Origin: Parietichytrium sp. I65-24A
Lineage: Eukaryota; Sar; Bigyra; Thraustochytrida; Thraustochytriidae
Direction of reading: 5' to 3'
DNA length: 64,000 nt
Assembly: GCA_012862575.1 (NCBI GenBank)
Contig: BLSF01000013.1
Span: 310,001-374,000, forward strand
A model generated the notes under the pieces. The model did not search any database, was not told where the DNA came from, and worked only from the letters and a program-made list of their open reading frames with translations. The translations under genes were made by a program, and so were the position numbers. Positions 62,002 to 64,000 of the stretch are shown piece after piece. Each line of letters opens with the position of its first letter. The stretch's first letter is position 1.

Positions 62002-62104
62002 TATTCAATCAATAGGTTATAATTTAGAGCAAATACTCCCAAAAAGTTGTTATTAGAGACAAAACACATACCCTTTCGTAGGAGGCATTCAGAGTCTACA
62101 AAGT

Positions 62105-64000
62105 CTACTCGATAATGTGACCCAGCTGTGGCGGAACTACACGAGTTGTCTTGGCTTTAAATGGCTTACCAGGTCGATGAATGCTTGCACCTCGAAGTTG
62201 TCGCTCTTGTGCGAGAAGCTGACTGGTGCTATCGTATTGGTCAAGCGCTTTGCTCGAATCGGAGTGTATCAGGCGCTCATTTTCTTTCGACCTCAAGGCT
62301 GGGAAGTCTCTCAAGAAGATCATGTAATTTCTCCGCGCAGACTTGTGTTTGGCATTCACGCTCAATGCTTGCAGGTACAGCTCCTGAGCTCGATTTAAGC
62401 GCTGCATGGTCTCTGGTCTAGTATCCGTCGGGTCGGTAGATTTTGCGATAAGATTTGCGAAATTTGACAGAACCGTCGCGTTGCGCGGATCAACGCGCAG
62501 AGCTTTTCGATAATAATCTTCTGCTTGCTCTAATTTATTGATGCTTTTGAGCATGCTTGCATAGTTGCAAAGATTGTTAACGTGCTGTGCATCTAGGTCC
62601 AAGGCTCTTCGAAACATTTTATCTGCGCGTAAAGCGTCTTTTCGAACTCTATGCAAAAATGAGGCATAGTTCCCGGCTATGTCTGCACTCTTCGGGTCGG
62701 TCCTGCACGCCCTCTGAAAATACTGCTCTGCGCGATCGAACTCTTTGAGGTTATTTTTGAGAAATGTCGCATAGTTGGACAAGTTTTTGGAATTTGCTGG
62801 ATCCTTTTGGATGGCATGTCTGAAGATTTTGTCCGCTTGCTCGTCCCGAGATTTTGATTGAACAGGGCTTTTTGGCTCATCGCCATTTCCTGCTGTCCAG
62901 CTCTCGGAAAGGAAGAGCGCGTAATTTCCCAATACCACGGGGTCGTCACCGTCGATCTCGATCGACTTCAGGTACAGCGCTTCTGCTTCTTTAGGTCTTT
63001 TATACTTCATGTGCAACATGAGCGCCTCGTGGCCAATAGCCTTTGCGCTCCTGTCCGACGTGTCCGCTGCCAGAAGCTCTGCCGGAGTGGGGCCGGCAGC
63101 CTCTTCCCGTCTCAGCGAGTCAAGATCTGTTTCTAATCTCCGCAATGTTTCTTTCCGGACTTTTTGCGCCTCTACTCCGTAGTCGGGTCGCTGGTCTTCT
63201 TCCAAACGAACTTTTCCGATCTCCATCCGGAGCTCATGTGCCTTCTGAGCTTCCATCTGGATTAGTTTTTTGGCAAGGTCCTCTTTGGCCCAGCGTTGCA
63301 TTCGACCGTGCTTGGACGCCAGAGTGCTGTCAATGAAGAGTCCTGGCGATTGCTCAACTCGTACAAGCTCGCTTTGGATCTGCTCGAGTGACCATTCCAT
63401 TTCCTGCATTTCCACATTTTTTTCGTCATGTAGACGCAACCGGAGTGCTGCCTCTTTCCTCTGGGCCATCTCTACAATCTCTTGCTGCAAAGCGAGAATT
63501 TTCTCTTCTGCTTTGGAGATATCCTGCTTGACGCGATATTTGCGTAGTTGATACTCGTTTGAGCTCGACACAAAACTTGACATACTCTTTGAACGCTGCA
63601 ACACTGCAGGTGGGGGAGGGCCACTAGGAGGCGGAGGGATGTAGCCCACAGGGGCTCTCCGCCCTAATTCTGGCATCGTACTCCGCCGAAAAAAGCTGGA
63701 CGGCGAGAACTGGTCTTGCGGTGAAATAAATGGCACTCCATTTCCTCCAAGAGCTGACTTTCCTTGCTCTGCAGACGCAATATCATACAAGCTTTTCGCG
63801 AATTCTCGGACCCAAACGTCGTCAGTTGACTGGTGTGAAGATAGAGGTTCAGTCGTCTCCTCCTTCTCCTCAAGCTTGATGGCTGAGGGCTGTGAAGTCG
63901 TTTTCTTGTGAGTTCGCGAGTGAATAACAAGATGCGCCACCTGTTTAAAAGATTTCTGACAATGTTCACAGGTGAATTCTGAGAGGCTCGTCAAATTCTT
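62105..64000 (-). CDS. C2H2 zinc finger plus coiled coil plus TPR protein (5' end beyond window)
   Basis: At least 631 aa; the open frame continues past the right edge and no ATG precedes the first domain, so the N-terminus is missing here. A C2H2 finger (FTCEHCQKSFKQVAHLVIHSRTH) lies near the start. Then a polar linker, a Pro-rich patch (YIPPPPSGPPPPAVL), and a coiled coil (about 150-310: DISKAEEKILALQQEIVEMAQRK...). From about residue 320 come TPR-like units of about 37 residues: AEALYLKSIEIDGDDPVVLGNYALFL, ADKIFRHAIQKDPANSKNLSNYATFL, AEQYFQRACRTDPKSADIAGNYASFL, ADKMFRRALDLDAQHVNNLCNYASML. The NYA..L consensus is regular. A role in RNA or protein complexes is inference only. Confidence 0.75.
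   Translation of the reverse strand, partial: KNLTSLSEFTCEHCQKSFKQVAHLVIHSRTHKKTTSQPSAIKLEEKEETTEPLSSHQSTDDVWVREFAKSLYDIASAEQGKSALGGNGVPFISPQDQFSPSSFFRRSTMPELGRRAPVGYIPPPPSGPPPPAVLQRSKSMSSFVSSSNEYQLRKYRVKQDISKAEEKILALQQEIVEMAQRKEAALRLRLHDEKNVEMQEMEWSLEQIQSELVRVEQSPGLFIDSTLASKHGRMQRWAKEDLAKKLIQMEAQKAHELRMEIGKVRLEEDQRPDYGVEAQKVRKETLRRLETDLDSLRREEAAGPTPAELLAADTSDRSAKAIGHEALMLHMKYKRPKEAEALYLKSIEIDGDDPVVLGNYALFLSESWTAGNGDEPKSPVQSKSRDEQADKIFRHAIQKDPANSKNLSNYATFLKNNLKEFDRAEQYFQRACRTDPKSADIAGNYASFLHRVRKDALRADKMFRRALDLDAQHVNNLCNYASMLKSINKLEQAEDYYRKALRVDPRNATVLSNFANLIAKSTDPTDTRPETMQRLNRAQELYLQALSVNAKHKSARRNYMIFLRDFPALRSKENERLIHSDSSKALDQYDSTSQLLAQERQLRGASIHRPGKPFKAKTTRVVPPQLGHIIE

Noticed and set aside
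58-63900. Transposons or viral remnants
   Set aside because: No transposase, reverse transcriptase, integrase, capsid-like frame or long terminal repeat was recognised in any frame.

Overview
The window is nuclear DNA of a eukaryotic protist. It is gene-dense, with GC-rich coding sequence and long purine/pyrimidine tracts between genes. Most of the 27 genes called have no intron. Seven have one or two short introns (about 34 to 219 nt) with GT..AG ends. The gene mix (flagellar-type TTL and RPGR-like proteins, a wax-synthase-like MBOAT, a leucyl/phenylalanyl-tRNA-protein transferase, a probable selenoprotein MsrB, many TPR proteins) would fit a stramenopile such as a thraustochytrid. That placement is inference from gene style, not a database result.

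Layout. 0-18 kb: membrane metzincin protease (+), small-molecule or protein methyltransferase (-), a 3.3-kb gene-free stretch, Pumilio (+), unknown protein (-), MBOAT acyltransferase (-) divergent from a MATE transporter (+), mitochondrial uL23 (+), and a capping-triphosphatase-like protein with a WW domain (-). 18-33 kb: housekeeping cluster of PABP (-), NOP58 (+), CCT1 (-), POLE3/DPB4 (+), a seven-bladed RCC1 protein ending in a CaaX box (-), a tiny bHLH factor (+) and MsrB (-). 33-50 kb: 7TM protein (+), a membrane-anchored tandem TTL protein (+), an LG(D/E)-repeat protein (-), a 4.8-kb gene-poor stretch, and a large unknown regulator-like protein (+). 50-64 kb: Aat (-), TPR-TTL fusion (+), SPT4 (-), SAM methyltransferase (+), TIR-like/TPR protein (+), coiled-coil protein (-), a mitochondrial ribosomal protein-like gene (+) and a C2H2/TPR protein that runs off the right edge (-). 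No tRNA, rRNA, CRISPR array, transposon or viral remnant was recognised.

Working together: PABP, Pumilio, the dead-capping-enzyme-like protein, SPT4 and NOP58 all act in RNA synthesis, processing or control. Two TTL-family genes and the RPGR-like gene point to a microtubule/cilium theme. I see no operon-like functional cluster.

The strongest new observations are: (1) an MsrB whose catalytic position is an in-frame TGA followed by a conserved-looking MsrB1-type tail, hence a likely selenoprotein; (2) a capping triphosphatase-like domain whose catalytic Cys is Ser, joined to a WW domain; (3) a type II membrane protein with two TTL domains, the second lacking two metal ligands; (4) promoter architecture with 9-bp-periodic CCAAT arrays, sense-strand GA tracts and CTA/TAG-rich blocks upstream of many starts.
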